Assembly (NCBI GenBank): GCA_964581895.1
Contig: CAZOPR010000001.1
Location: forward strand, 62,001 to 126,000
Reading direction: 5' to 3'
DNA length: 64,000 bases
Origin: Exilispira sp964581895
GTDB taxonomy: Bacteria; Spirochaetota; JAAYUW01
Part shown: positions 33,834 to 42,645 of the stretch, in pieces
Numbering within the stretch: the stretch's first letter is position 1
Layout of the letters: every line of letters starts with the position of its first letter
Program-made: the position numbers and the translations under genes
Notes under the pieces: model-generated
Told to the model about the DNA's origin: nothing
The model's database searches: none
Seen by the model: the letters and a program-made list of their open reading frames with translations, nothing else

Positions 33834-35401
33834 TTTATGATTCCTCCAAGCTTTGTAAGAGTTTTCATATTCCACTTTTTAAACATTGACATATAGTACC
33901 ATCTACCAGTTACTAATACTATAAAAATGTTTATAATTATACCTATGGTTAAAGTAACACCAAAACCTCGGATAGCGCCACCTCCTAAAAGTATAAGAGC
34001 ACCAGAAGCTATTAAGGTCGTAATATTGGCGTCTACAACTGTTGCTGATGCTATTGTAAATGAATCATTAACAATATTGACAAGTTGTATTCTATTTAAT
34101 CCAGGAAGATAATCCTCGCGAATTTTTTCAAAAATAATAACGAAAGCATCTACACCCATACCAATATTTAAAAGAATACCTGCTATACCAGGAAGTGTTA
34201 GAGTATAATTGAATGCTGCTAAAAATCCTATTATCATAAAGACATTTAAGATAACGAAAAGGAATGCAATTAATCCAGAAAACCAATAGGCTAAAATCAT
34301 TATAACAGCAACAATAGCAGAACCAATAAGTCCAGCTTTTATACCTTTAACAATGGAGTCCTGACCTAAAGTAGGACCAACATCCTGTCTTTCTGCAATA
34401 ATCAAAGGAACTGACAAAGCACCAGCTTTTAATATATTCTCAAGGTCTTTTGCTTCTTCTAAAGTAAAATTTCCAGAGATAGCGACCTGTCCATTTGGTA
34501 TAGGTTCATTTATAACTGGCATTGATTGTATTTTCCCATCCAAAACAATAGCTAAATGCCTTCCTTTATTGTCTGCTGTTACTCTATAAAACTTCTGAGC
34601 ACCTTCTGAGTTGAGGCTAAATGTAACTTCAATCCCTCTCATGCCATTTTGCACAAGAACCTGACCTATATAAGTTCCATCAAGCTCGACCTTCTTTTTA
34701 AGAATCGTAGGAACTGTTCTAACAAGTACTCCATATTTATCTTTTTCATATACCCAATAAATAGCTGAATCTTCAGGAATTTTTTCAGGATGAAGATAAT
34801 TGCCATATTCATCAAAATCTGTTTTTGGATCTAAAGAACCGATTTCTGAAAGTGTTGCTTCATCAACCAGCTGAAAAGTAAGTTGACCTTGTTCAAGTAA
34901 GATTCTTTGAATTCTTTCAACATCCTTAGCTCCTGGAATTTCTATTTCGATCCCTTCGGTTCCCATTTTTCTGATATGAGTTTCTGCAACGCCAAATTGG
35001 TCAATACGGTTGTTTAATATAAGCATTGCTTTGTCTAAAAGTTCCGACATTTCAGATGCTGAAAGTTCTTTCTCGAATCTCGAAGTATCTGGTTTCAAGA
35101 TGATATAAAGACCTCCCTGTAAATCAAGACCGAGATTGATAATTCTATTTTTTAATTTTTTGTTTTCTCTAATTTTAGCAAGTTCTTCATCAGATACCTT
35201 TAATTCTCTTAATTGCTCATTTGTCATCATTGTAAGTTCTCTATCGTGAGAAGAAAGCATAAAATACCATTTTATAGTTGGATATAATAAATAGCAAGAA
35301 AACAAGAAAAGAACTACTGTCAAAATAATTCTTGCAGTATCATTTAAAACTTCTTTCGAACCAAAAGTTTTTCTGATTCTTAGTGATTTTCTATCTGACA
35401 T
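33830..35401 (-). CDS. secD: Protein export membrane protein SecD
   Basis: SecD is the large partner of SecF. The 523-residue product has an N-terminal membrane helix, the periplasmic P1 region with LGLDLQGGLYIIL (near residue 90) and a C-terminal set of membrane helices with GIAGILLNIGMGVDAFVIIFEK and GGGAIRGFGVTLTIGII. It follows yajC by 56 bases and overlaps secF, giving the operon yajC-secD-secF. A GGAGG-type site (TCTGGAGGAAACAA) precedes the ATG. Confidence 0.97.
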   Translation of the reverse strand: MSDRKSLRIRKTFGSKEVLNDTARIILTVVLFLFSCYLLYPTIKWYFMLSSHDRELTMMTNEQLRELKVSDEELAKIRENKKLKNRIINLGLDLQGGLYIILKPDTSRFEKELSASEMSELLDKAMLILNNRIDQFGVAETHIRKMGTEGIEIEIPGAKDVERIQRILLEQGQLTFQLVDEATLSEIGSLDPKTDFDEYGNYLHPEKIPEDSAIYWVYEKDKYGVLVRTVPTILKKKVELDGTYIGQVLVQNGMRGIEVTFSLNSEGAQKFYRVTADNKGRHLAIVLDGKIQSMPVINEPIPNGQVAISGNFTLEEAKDLENILKAGALSVPLIIAERQDVGPTLGQDSIVKGIKAGLIGSAIVAVIMILAYWFSGLIAFLFVILNVFMIIGFLAAFNYTLTLPGIAGILLNIGMGVDAFVIIFEKIREDYLPGLNRIQLVNIVNDSFTIASATVVDANITTLIASGALILLGGGAIRGFGVTLTIGIIINIFIVLVTGRWYYMSMFKKWNMKTLTKLGGIIK

Positions 35402-35457
35402 TTGTTTCCTCCAGAAAATAGAAAAGAAAAGAATTATTAATGTTATTAAATTTTATT

Positions 35458-35775
35458 TTATTCTTCTCTTTTTTTGACAGAAGCAACAGCTCCTTTAAGT
35501 ATCCTTATAGTAGTATTATCATCTACTTTTATTGTTATAGAATCTTCTTTTACTCCAACAACGGTGCCAAAAATTCCACTTGTTGTTATAACCTCATCAC
35601 CTTTGTCAAGAGATTTAATCATTGCCTCATGCTGTTTTTTCTGCTTGTTTTGTGGTAAAATTAATAAGAAGTAAAAAATTACAATAATAGCAAGTATAGG
35701 TAGAAGATTTACTAAAAAACTTGATGTAGAAGACGCAGGTTGAGTTGCCTGAAAAATAGGTAATAAAATGTTCAT
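35458..35775 (-). CDS. yajC: Sec translocon accessory protein YajC
   Basis: YajC associates with SecDF at the translocon. Of three in-frame ATGs the one at 35775 has the best spacing (6 bases) to GGAG; the most distal ATG would overlap that site. The 105-residue product has one membrane helix (LVNLLPILAIIVIFYFLLIL) followed by the family signature PQNKQKKQHEAMIKSLDKGD and EVITTSGIFGTVVGV. It is the first gene of the Sec operon. Confidence 0.95.
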   Translation of the reverse strand: MNILLPIFQATQPASSTSSFLVNLLPILAIIVIFYFLLILPQNKQKKQHEAMIKSLDKGDEVITTSGIFGTVVGVKEDSITIKVDDNTTIRILKGAVASVKKREE

Positions 35776-35852
35776 CATTATCTCCATATTTATTTATTTT
35801 TATTAACACCTTAATTAAACTTTTTATAAGACATTGTCAATAAAAAGAAAAT

Positions 35853-36545
35853 TTAGTAGTTGTCATTTTTAGATAGTTTTTTACTAAAAATCTTTTTCAA
35901 AATAAAGATAAAAATGGAAAATAGACCGAAAATTATTGCAAGCTTAATTCCATTTGCTTTTATCGAATCATAATCTTTTAAGGTATTCAAAATACTGCCA
36001 GAGTACGCATAAAATATTGTTGATGGTATACAACCAAGTATTGAATAGATAATGTAATCTTTGATCATAATATCTGATATACCCGACACAACATTTAAGG
36101 CATTGTAAGGAGTAATGAAAAATAGTCTTGCAAACAAAATATACTGTTTACCATTTTTAGATAAATTATCCATAATACTTTGAAATGTCCTATTCTTATC
36201 TTTCAACTTTTTGAAAATAGAATTTAAGAAAAATCGGCTAATCAAAAAGGAGATTGTCATAGTTATAGTAGAACCAAGTAATGATAATAAAGCCCCTAAA
36301 AATTTATCAAAAAGGATTCCAGAAAGTATTGACAATGGCGCAATAGTTAGAAATAGAAATGAAAATATAAAGTATAATCCAAGTATTGAAAGGAAAACAA
36401 GTATTGGATGTTTTGTTAATAATCTTTCTTTTAGTTGCAATAAATTATTGAAATTAATAAGTTTCTCAAAATCAAAAAAAAGTATTAAAAAAATTACAAC
36501 AAAAAGAAATATAAAAAATAAAATTAATTTATATTCCTTTTTCAA
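35853..36545 (-). CDS. TVP38/TMEM64 (VTT) family membrane protein
   Basis: The 230-residue product has five or six hydrophobic helices and the VTT-domain pattern: ILSGILFDKFLGALLSLLGS, then FARLFFITPYNALNVVSGIS. Such proteins (DedA/TVP38 superfamily) include lipid scramblases and flippases, but the substrate here is unknown. Translation from TTG 36545 would overlap the end of greA by 17 bases. No good ribosome binding site precedes it, so the exact start is uncertain; a start within the first few codons downstream is possible. It is probably translationally coupled to greA. Confidence 0.85.
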   Translation of the reverse strand: MKKEYKLILFFIFLFVVIFLILFFDFEKLINFNNLLQLKERLLTKHPILVFLSILGLYFIFSFLFLTIAPLSILSGILFDKFLGALLSLLGSTITMTISFLISRFFLNSIFKKLKDKNRTFQSIMDNLSKNGKQYILFARLFFITPYNALNVVSGISDIMIKDYIIYSILGCIPSTIFYAYSGSILNTLKDYDSIKANGIKLAIIFGLFSIFIFILKKIFSKKLSKNDNY

Positions 36546-39210
36546 TCAAGATGACCTTATATTTTTCATTATCTGTGGGGTTTGTAACTATATCTCCGAC
36601 TTTTTTGTTAAGCAATATTTTGCCTAATTCTGTCTCATAGGAAATAATATTGTTATTAAGGTCAATGTCCCATTTTCCAAGAATTGTATATGTGGCTTCT
36701 TTACCAGTGCTTTCAGATTTTAATCTGCATTTTGTTCCGATAGATATCTTATCCAGTGAAATATTGTTAGGATCGATTGGTTTTACATTATTTAAGTCTC
36801 TTTGGAGTTCTGCAGCTTCAATATTTAAACTCTGTAAGGTTTCTCTCGCTGAATGATACTCGGCATTTTCTCTTAAGTCGCCTTTTTCTTTTGCAATCAT
36901 CATTTCTCTATTTACTCTTGGTATCTCCTGTTTGATCAAGAACTGCAGATGTTCTTGCTTTTCTTTTATAGAATCGATTGTTGAGTAAAAAATATTTTCA
37001 TTTTCATCCTTTTCTTCTGGAGAAATTTTAGATAAAATTTCTGGGAAATATTTTGCTAACAATGTTTTAAATTCAATAAGGTAATCATCATATTTCCATT
37101 TGGTTCTAAGAAAGATTGTAGCAAGTTTTGAAACCTGATTTTCAGGTGGATTTTGCTCGAGATAGCTTTCCAAAAGTTTTTCTTTAAAAATAGCATCACC
37201 TATGCTTGTAAAAAGCTTTCTATTAGCATTCACATTTATTTTCTGTATAATGGATTTATTTGCAATATCTAAAAGATTTGCGAGTATTATCAGTAAATCT
37301 CCTTTATCTACAATTCCAGAGAATTCGGGATGGTTAAAGATATTTTTTAAAAACCATAAGAAAACTTCAGGGTTATCCTTAGCATTTCTTATTACATCTT
37401 TACTTTTTTCTTTGATGATTTCAGTAAATCCTTTAGAAATAAGAGTTGAAATAATAAATTTAGAAGGGTACTGAAGTAGATATTCCCCCATAATTTGAGG
37501 CCAATTTGAAGCATAAATCATCAAATCTGTAAAAAATAACTTTTCAAAATTACTATCTCTAAAATTAAATATATACTTTTTTTCCTCTAACAATTTAGAG
37601 AAAAGATATTCAGAATCAAAGGGGAGGTTAATATTTAATTGATTATATTTACTTTTCAAATCTTTCAAAAATAAAAATGCTATAACCAAATTTTGATGAA
37701 CAATTGCGTCTTCCCTTAAAAAGTTTTGAAAAACCCTCAGCATAGCTTGTGAGTATTCGGATTGGAAATCATTTTCTTCATTGATATAATTTAAGTAGAT
37801 CTGCGCTTTATGTATTAAGTTCTCTTCAGATTTAAATCTTTCATAAATGCTTTCTTCTTTTAAGGCTGGTTTATTTCTTAAGCTATAGTTTGTTGCATTT
37901 CTTATTATCAAAGGATCATCTTTTATAGCATTTCTTAGTGAGGTCCAAAATTTCTCCCAGGAAGAAATAGGTATAACTTTTCTAGTAAGTATAGTCTTTA
38001 AATCTTTTGTTGAAAGTGGTTTATCATATGATTTCAATAGATTTATTAATAATTCTTTAGGGTTTTCTTTAGCAAGCTTTTGCAATTTCTCTGGATGGTA
38101 AGCTTCTAAAACAAGAAAATCATTGTCATCAAGGATTCTCAAAGCCTTCAAAGCCATAGTGATAGAAAATTGGTGGTTTTTCTTCTTTTCAAAATCTACC
38201 ACTATAAAATTTTCATTTATATCTTTTATAAAACCAAGACCAGAAAGTTGATGAAAAACATATTTATTTTTATCGAAAGGTATGTACTTTTCAAATTCAG
38301 ATATAGCAACAGAAAGGTTTTTCCATTTTTCCGTTATTCTTACTCTTTTTAAGAATTCTTCCAGTTGGCTATTATTTGAATATTTTTTTCTGTAAGCATT
38401 TACTATCTGGTCCCTTAACTTTTGAACTAAATTACTTTTGCTTTTATCTGGTATTAATTCATAAGTTAACTTAATAGTATCAATAACTAAATCCCAATCT
38501 TCATCGCTTTCAAAATGCTCAATCAATTTTTCAGCCAATCTAAGTTTTAAGTTGATATTTTCTATTATATTTAACTTAAGAAAAAAGTAATCAGGTTCAA
38601 TCTGAGTAAATTCAAGTAATTTTTTCCAGAGTTCTTCAACTTCATTTTGAGATTTAGTATTTGCAGAAATATCAAATAGCTTTTTATAATATAAAATAGC
38701 TTTCTCATAGTTTTTTGAGCTCTCATAAAAGGTAGCAAGTTTTCTGGTTATCTTAGCATCTGTAAAATCTATCTTATGTAAACTTTCCATGTAAGGTACA
38801 ATTTCGGTTTCATCCTTCTTTTCATCTTCAAGAATCTGTATATATCTTGATAAAACATTTTTATAAATATGATTGTAACTTAAATATTTTTCGCAAAGGT
38901 ATTTTACAATCTTTATTCTTCTATTTTCATCAAATATCTCTATAAGTTTTTTTGCCCATTCGTTTCCCTTGTAATCCTGGGTAATGGCATATATTATAGA
39001 TAAAAAATAAAGAGCTATAATAGAATTTGAGTTGCTCTTTAAGTAATTTTCGAGAAATGAACAGACCTCTGAAATCTGATAACTTTCTTGAATATCTTTA
39101 ATTAAAGAATCATAAGATTCGAACATTGATAAAGAAAATTCAGATATAGAAGTTCTGGTCCATTTTTCTTCTTTTAGTATCTCTGTAATAGATTCGATAA
39201 TTGTCGCCAT
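36529..39210 (-). CDS. greA: Giant GreA: helical repeat N-terminus fused to transcript-cleavage factor
   Basis: Residues from about 730 to the end are a complete GreA. They include the coiled-coil finger with the acidic tip GDLRENAEYHSARE, which reaches into the RNA polymerase secondary channel to trigger cleavage of backtracked RNA, and the C-terminal FKBP-like domain. The preceding 720 residues are almost entirely alpha-helical with TPR-like pairs (YEKAILYYKKLFDISANT). Spirochaetes such as Borrelia have a GreA of similar length (about 900 residues), so this is a phylum trait and not an error. The extension's role is unknown. An AAAGGAG site overlaps the region just after the upstream gene's stop. 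Confidence 0.93.
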   Translation of the reverse strand: MATIIESITEILKEEKWTRTSISEFSLSMFESYDSLIKDIQESYQISEVCSFLENYLKSNSNSIIALYFLSIIYAITQDYKGNEWAKKLIEIFDENRRIKIVKYLCEKYLSYNHIYKNVLSRYIQILEDEKKDETEIVPYMESLHKIDFTDAKITRKLATFYESSKNYEKAILYYKKLFDISANTKSQNEVEELWKKLLEFTQIEPDYFFLKLNIIENINLKLRLAEKLIEHFESDEDWDLVIDTIKLTYELIPDKSKSNLVQKLRDQIVNAYRKKYSNNSQLEEFLKRVRITEKWKNLSVAISEFEKYIPFDKNKYVFHQLSGLGFIKDINENFIVVDFEKKKNHQFSITMALKALRILDDNDFLVLEAYHPEKLQKLAKENPKELLINLLKSYDKPLSTKDLKTILTRKVIPISSWEKFWTSLRNAIKDDPLIIRNATNYSLRNKPALKEESIYERFKSEENLIHKAQIYLNYINEENDFQSEYSQAMLRVFQNFLREDAIVHQNLVIAFLFLKDLKSKYNQLNINLPFDSEYLFSKLLEEKKYIFNFRDSNFEKLFFTDLMIYASNWPQIMGEYLLQYPSKFIISTLISKGFTEIIKEKSKDVIRNAKDNPEVFLWFLKNIFNHPEFSGIVDKGDLLIILANLLDIANKSIIQKINVNANRKLFTSIGDAIFKEKLLESYLEQNPPENQVSKLATIFLRTKWKYDDYLIEFKTLLAKYFPEILSKISPEEKDENENIFYSTIDSIKEKQEHLQFLIKQEIPRVNREMMIAKEKGDLRENAEYHSARETLQSLNIEAAELQRDLNNVKPIDPNNISLDKISIGTKCRLKSESTGKEATYTILGKWDIDLNNNIISYETELGKILLNKKVGDIVTNPTDNEKYKVILIEKGI

Positions 39211-39226
39211 ATTTTAGTAAACTCCT

Positions 39227-40150
39227 TTAATCATTAATTAATATCTGCTTTGCAATTGTTTCATTAATATTTTTTAACTTTAATTTAATCTGTTCTTGCT
39301 TAACAGTATCAACTTCTTGAAAGGTATAATATTCAAGAAGTAATATACATTTCTTTATTAATTTAGCTTCCACCTGACTTTTAATCTGAGGATTGGAATA
39401 AAAAATCTTCTCAAATTTGGTCATTTCTGAAAAAATTTTTTCAAACTCGGTTTTATTTAGTTGTCTTTTTACATTTAAAAATCCATCAATATAACCATAA
39501 ATAGGAATCCATTCCAAAATTTCATATTCAGGGTAATTATCTTTTTTTATTTTTTCAATTATTTCTAATATTTTATCGCATTTAACAAACTTAGTATCGA
39601 AAGAAATAGTATTATCAAGGAAGAAAACATCTTTAAACAAAATCTGTGCTTCTAATGTTTCTCCTTTTGCATATAAAAAATCTGCAAGCATCAAAGATAT
39701 AAGTTGATTTTTATTCAACTTATATGCATATTGCAAAGTCTGAATACCCTCTTCATACTGAGAAAGTTCTCGAAAACAATATGCAATCTTTATAAGCAAA
39801 TCTATATCATTTATTCTTGTTTCAGTTCTAGATTCTATAAATAAAGATAAGCATTTTGAAAAAACAAAATTATGTATGCAATGAATCTCAGAAATCTTGG
39901 TATCTATATTGTTTTCCTGCAAAAACTTTAAAAAATTATCCCATTCATCAAAATATGCCAGTGCTTTTTCGTAAGGCTGATTTATCCTGTTTAATTTATC
40001 ATCCCTGTTGATCCAGTATTTAATTATTTTATGTAAAGTAGCATATTCTTCAATATTATTCTCATTGGATAAACTTGAAGTTAAAATATCAATGGCATTT
40101 GTAAAATCACCATTTGTCAATAATGAAGAAATCTGTTTTTTTATAGGCAT
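39227..40150 (-). CDS. TPR-like helical protein upstream of greA
   Basis: I do not recognise a specific family. The 307-residue product is helical and has TPR-like spacing around ISSLLTNGDFTNAIDILTSS and FRELSQYEEGIQTLQYAYKL with LADFLYAKGETLEAQILF. It has no signal peptide and should be cytoplasmic. It ends 16 bases before the greA start, so the two are in one transcript and may act together; the greA extension is built from similar helical repeats. No ribosome binding site is visible before ATG 40150. Confidence 0.7.
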   Translation of the reverse strand: MPIKKQISSLLTNGDFTNAIDILTSSLSNENNIEEYATLHKIIKYWINRDDKLNRINQPYEKALAYFDEWDNFLKFLQENNIDTKISEIHCIHNFVFSKCLSLFIESRTETRINDIDLLIKIAYCFRELSQYEEGIQTLQYAYKLNKNQLISLMLADFLYAKGETLEAQILFKDVFFLDNTISFDTKFVKCDKILEIIEKIKKDNYPEYEILEWIPIYGYIDGFLNVKRQLNKTEFEKIFSEMTKFEKIFYSNPQIKSQVEAKLIKKCILLLEYYTFQEVDTVKQEQIKLKLKNINETIAKQILIND

Positions 40151-40223
40151 TGATAAATCTATTTATGATTTATTAGGGAGTTTGATTATAAAAGGATTAA
40201 TTATCCCCTTTGAAAGTAAAGAA

Positions 40224-41066
40224 TTATTTATTTTTGTCAATAAGAAGAATTATCTTTCCATTTTTGATTAGTTCAAAGTTTTTTGGATTTCCATAGAATA
40301 ATCTTATATTTTCTTCTGAAACTATGACATCTGTATTATTGATACCATAACTACCAATAGCTGGAATTATATAGGGATTATCTCCAACCAGATCTTTTAG
40401 TGCTTTCAATCCTGAAATATCGCAGATATATTTAATAAATCCCTGTTTTTCAATCACTTCCCACTTTACATTATCAAAAGTTATTATTGCCTGTCGATAA
40501 GGATTTAATATTTTTGGTTTTAAGGAAGGGTTTATCATATATCCTCTACAGTCAATAACTAAAGATGTAAAATTTGAATTATTTGGAATAGAGGAAAAAA
40601 CCTGTATTTCATTTGTATAATCTCTTTTTAGTTTTAGTACAGAATAAAGAGAATCATTTTTTAAGATAAATGGCAATAAAAAGTATATTATTCTTTTAGT
40701 ACCAGAATATTTTAAGTCAGACTTATAAGCATTTTGAACAAATTCAAACAGATTTCTATTGATTTCAGGATCTTCTTTTATTAAATCAATTATTTTTGTT
40801 CTTGAATCAACAATCATGTTAATTATAAGTGATGTCAGATTTGAATATCCATTTTCTTCTGCTTTTTTTAAAGTTAAAAGTTCATTTGTGGCTATATTGG
40901 TAGCATTAGGATCAAGCTCAGCATAGCCACTTGATTCAAATTGCATAAAGGTCCAGTTAATATTACCTTCAAGTCTTCTATCTATTACCTCAAAATTTTC
41001 AGCACCACTTAAAATATTAATAAAGATCAAAAATAATACTATAAAAGTTAAAAAAATTTTTTTCAT
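40224..41066 (-). CDS. Secreted protein of unknown function
   Basis: The start is set at ATG 41066, giving a signal peptide MKKIFLTFIVLFLIFINILSG; a TTG nine bases upstream is an alternative. The 280-residue product is probably periplasmic. A central stretch FTSLVIDCRGYMINPSLKPK resembles a motif (TGLVIDARG...PSLSPKI) found in LPP20/FlgT-like secreted proteins, which would hint at a periplasmic motility-related role, but similarity is short. The C-terminus contains IIPAIGSYGINNTDVIVSEE. The adjacent genes do not suggest a pathway. Confidence 0.7.
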   Translation of the reverse strand: MKKIFLTFIVLFLIFINILSGAENFEVIDRRLEGNINWTFMQFESSGYAELDPNATNIATNELLTLKKAEENGYSNLTSLIINMIVDSRTKIIDLIKEDPEINRNLFEFVQNAYKSDLKYSGTKRIIYFLLPFILKNDSLYSVLKLKRDYTNEIQVFSSIPNNSNFTSLVIDCRGYMINPSLKPKILNPYRQAIITFDNVKWEVIEKQGFIKYICDISGLKALKDLVGDNPYIIPAIGSYGINNTDVIVSEENIRLFYGNPKNFELIKNGKIILLIDKNK

Positions 41067-41137
41067 TTTATTCAATCATTAAGCTTATCGAAAGATTTAA
41101 TTTAAGCTTTATACTTTTGTTTATAAACTATGAAAAC

Positions 41138-42001
41138 CTAAATTTTTGTTAAAAAATCTGTAATTTCCTTTTCAACAAATGAAGGGGTTGAAGAAGAAGA
41201 AACTACTAAAATTTCTTTCTCTTTTTCAATTTTATCTAAGATTTTCATTAGATCGCTTTTATTCTCAATAAAATAGATATCTTCTTTTACTTTTTTTAAC
41301 ATTAAAAATAATCTTTGAGAGTTTGAAGAGAGTTTATCTCCAATGACAATAGCTTTAATATTGTATTTTCCTAACAAATCTATAGAATTATTTTCTCTAT
41401 TTACTATTGAAGGGCAAATTGTATTATAGTTTTTTAGTTCAATAATAAAATTATTTTTCAAAAGGTTATCCAAGTAATTTAAGGTATCAACATATAAATT
41501 TTCATTTGCTGTTGTCTGAGAAATTAATAAGATTTTTTTATCCTTAATCTGCTGGATAAATTTTTTTTTGTCGAGTTGGGCAAGATCCGATATAACAATA
41601 TTTTTTGATGAGTAGCTTTTTAATCCAATGGTTTCAGGGTGATTTTCTTTCCCTGTAATTATTGTTAAGTAATCTTTATGTGAAAAAATAATTTTTTGAA
41701 CATTTTTTACTTTAGGGCAGGTAAAATCAAATACTTTAAGTCTTGTTTTTAAATTGTTTTCAAAATTTCTATCTATCCCATGTGTAGAAATTACTAAAAC
41801 AGAACCATTTTCTATTTTATTGAAATCTTCAGCACTAATAATATTTTTACTTTTAAGAAAGTTACCATATTCCTTATTATGAATGAACATTCCCAAGATA
41901 TAAATTATTCCATTATAGTTTTCTCTGAGCTCTAATAGTTTTTTTTCAGCTGCTATTACTCCTGGGCAAAATCCAGATCCTTCTGGTATTATGATTTTCA
42001 T
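41138..42001 (-). CDS. ispH: 4-hydroxy-3-methylbut-2-enyl diphosphate reductase IspH (LytB)
   Basis: IspH makes isopentenyl and dimethylallyl diphosphate in the last step of the methylerythritol phosphate pathway and holds a [4Fe-4S] cluster. The three cluster cysteines are visible as Cys12 (GFCPG), Cys95 (FDFTCPKV) and Cys196 (NTICPSI). Other conserved features are GMFIHNKEYG, ISTHGI, GKENHPETIG, SQTTANE, SSNSQRL and SSSSTPSF. The 287-residue length is typical. The sequence departs from common IspH in several flanks (GFCFGV becomes GFCPGV), so it is a divergent member. No ribosome binding site is visible; short AAATATCC repeats precede the start. Confidence 0.92.
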   Translation of the reverse strand: MKIIIPEGSGFCPGVIAAEKKLLELRENYNGIIYILGMFIHNKEYGNFLKSKNIISAEDFNKIENGSVLVISTHGIDRNFENNLKTRLKVFDFTCPKVKNVQKIIFSHKDYLTIITGKENHPETIGLKSYSSKNIVISDLAQLDKKKFIQQIKDKKILLISQTTANENLYVDTLNYLDNLLKNNFIIELKNYNTICPSIVNRENNSIDLLGKYNIKAIVIGDKLSSNSQRLFLMLKKVKEDIYFIENKSDLMKILDKIEKEKEILVVSSSSTPSFVEKEITDFLTKI

Positions 42002-42038
42002 AGGATATTTTGGATATTTTTATATAGGATATTTTTTT
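41999..42038 (-). repeat. Three AAATATCC repeats abutting the ispH start
   Basis: On the coding strand AAATATCC occurs three times between the upstream stop codon and the ispH ATG, the last directly followed by TATG. There is no purine-rich ribosome binding site, so translation may depend on coupling or on the AU-rich leader. Confidence 0.5.
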
Positions 42039-42621
42039 AGGAACATGAATTACATAAACAATTGAAACAACAAAGACAGGTAAGACAATCAAGACAACTA
42101 CCTGTCGAACTTGTTTGAGCCTGAGAATAATAAGGTCGGGAGTTATAGCTTATTAACTGATCTCTAAACTTTTGGTAATTTATATTATTAGGTTCTATTG
42201 ATATTGCCACTTGTATATAATTCAAAGCATTTTGTAGATCACCCATATTTGCACTTACAATAGATTTTAAGTAATTCCATAAACCAGAGTTTCTATCATT
42301 TATTTGATCAAGCTTTTGATTGGCAACCCCATATCTACCATTTTGAATTAGTGAAATTATATTTTCATAATCAACATTGTATGTATATGAAGAACTTGAA
42401 TAGTTGTTGTCATAACTTTGAGAAGATGATGCTCTATTATTTATAATATCATCATATGCCTGTTGTATCTCTTTGAAACGTTCTTCAGCCAAATCTGCAA
42501 GTGGATTGCCTTGATGTTTATCTGGGTGATATTTTTTAACCAGTTCTCTGTATCTCGCTTTTATTTCATCCATCGATGCGTTTCTTGGAAGTCCAAGAAT
42601 TTCATATGGATCTTTTCCCAT
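42037..42621 (-). CDS. J-domain protein with TPR-like middle and cysteine-rich tail
   Basis: Residues 5-68 are a J domain with HPD at 32-34, so the protein should activate an Hsp70. A Ser/Tyr-rich linker and a TPR-like helical segment follow (ISLIQNGRYGVANQKLDQIN, then GDLQNALNYIQVAISIEPNN). The last 20 residues hold nine cysteines in close spacing (CLDCLTCLCCFNCLCNSC). This tail could bind metal or act in redox or membrane attachment; similar Cys-rich tails occur in small J proteins of anaerobic Firmicutes, as far as I recall. The client is unknown. Confidence 0.85.
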   Translation of the reverse strand: MGKDPYEILGLPRNASMDEIKARYRELVKKYHPDKHQGNPLADLAEERFKEIQQAYDDIINNRASSSQSYDNNYSSSSYTYNVDYENIISLIQNGRYGVANQKLDQINDRNSGLWNYLKSIVSANMGDLQNALNYIQVAISIEPNNINYQKFRDQLISYNSRPYYSQAQTSSTGSCLDCLTCLCCFNCLCNSCS

Positions 42622-42645
42622 TAAATTTTATACCCCTTTTTTAAT

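Noticed and set aside
40008..40271. Plus-strand open frame across the gap between the TPR-like gene and the secreted-protein gene
   Set aside because: It overlaps the ends of two well-supported minus-strand genes and has no ribosome binding site or recognisable product.
41086..41116. AAGCTT inverted repeat downstream of ispH
   Set aside because: The stem is only six or seven pairs with a long loop and no clear T-run on the transcribed strand, so it does not qualify as a terminator.
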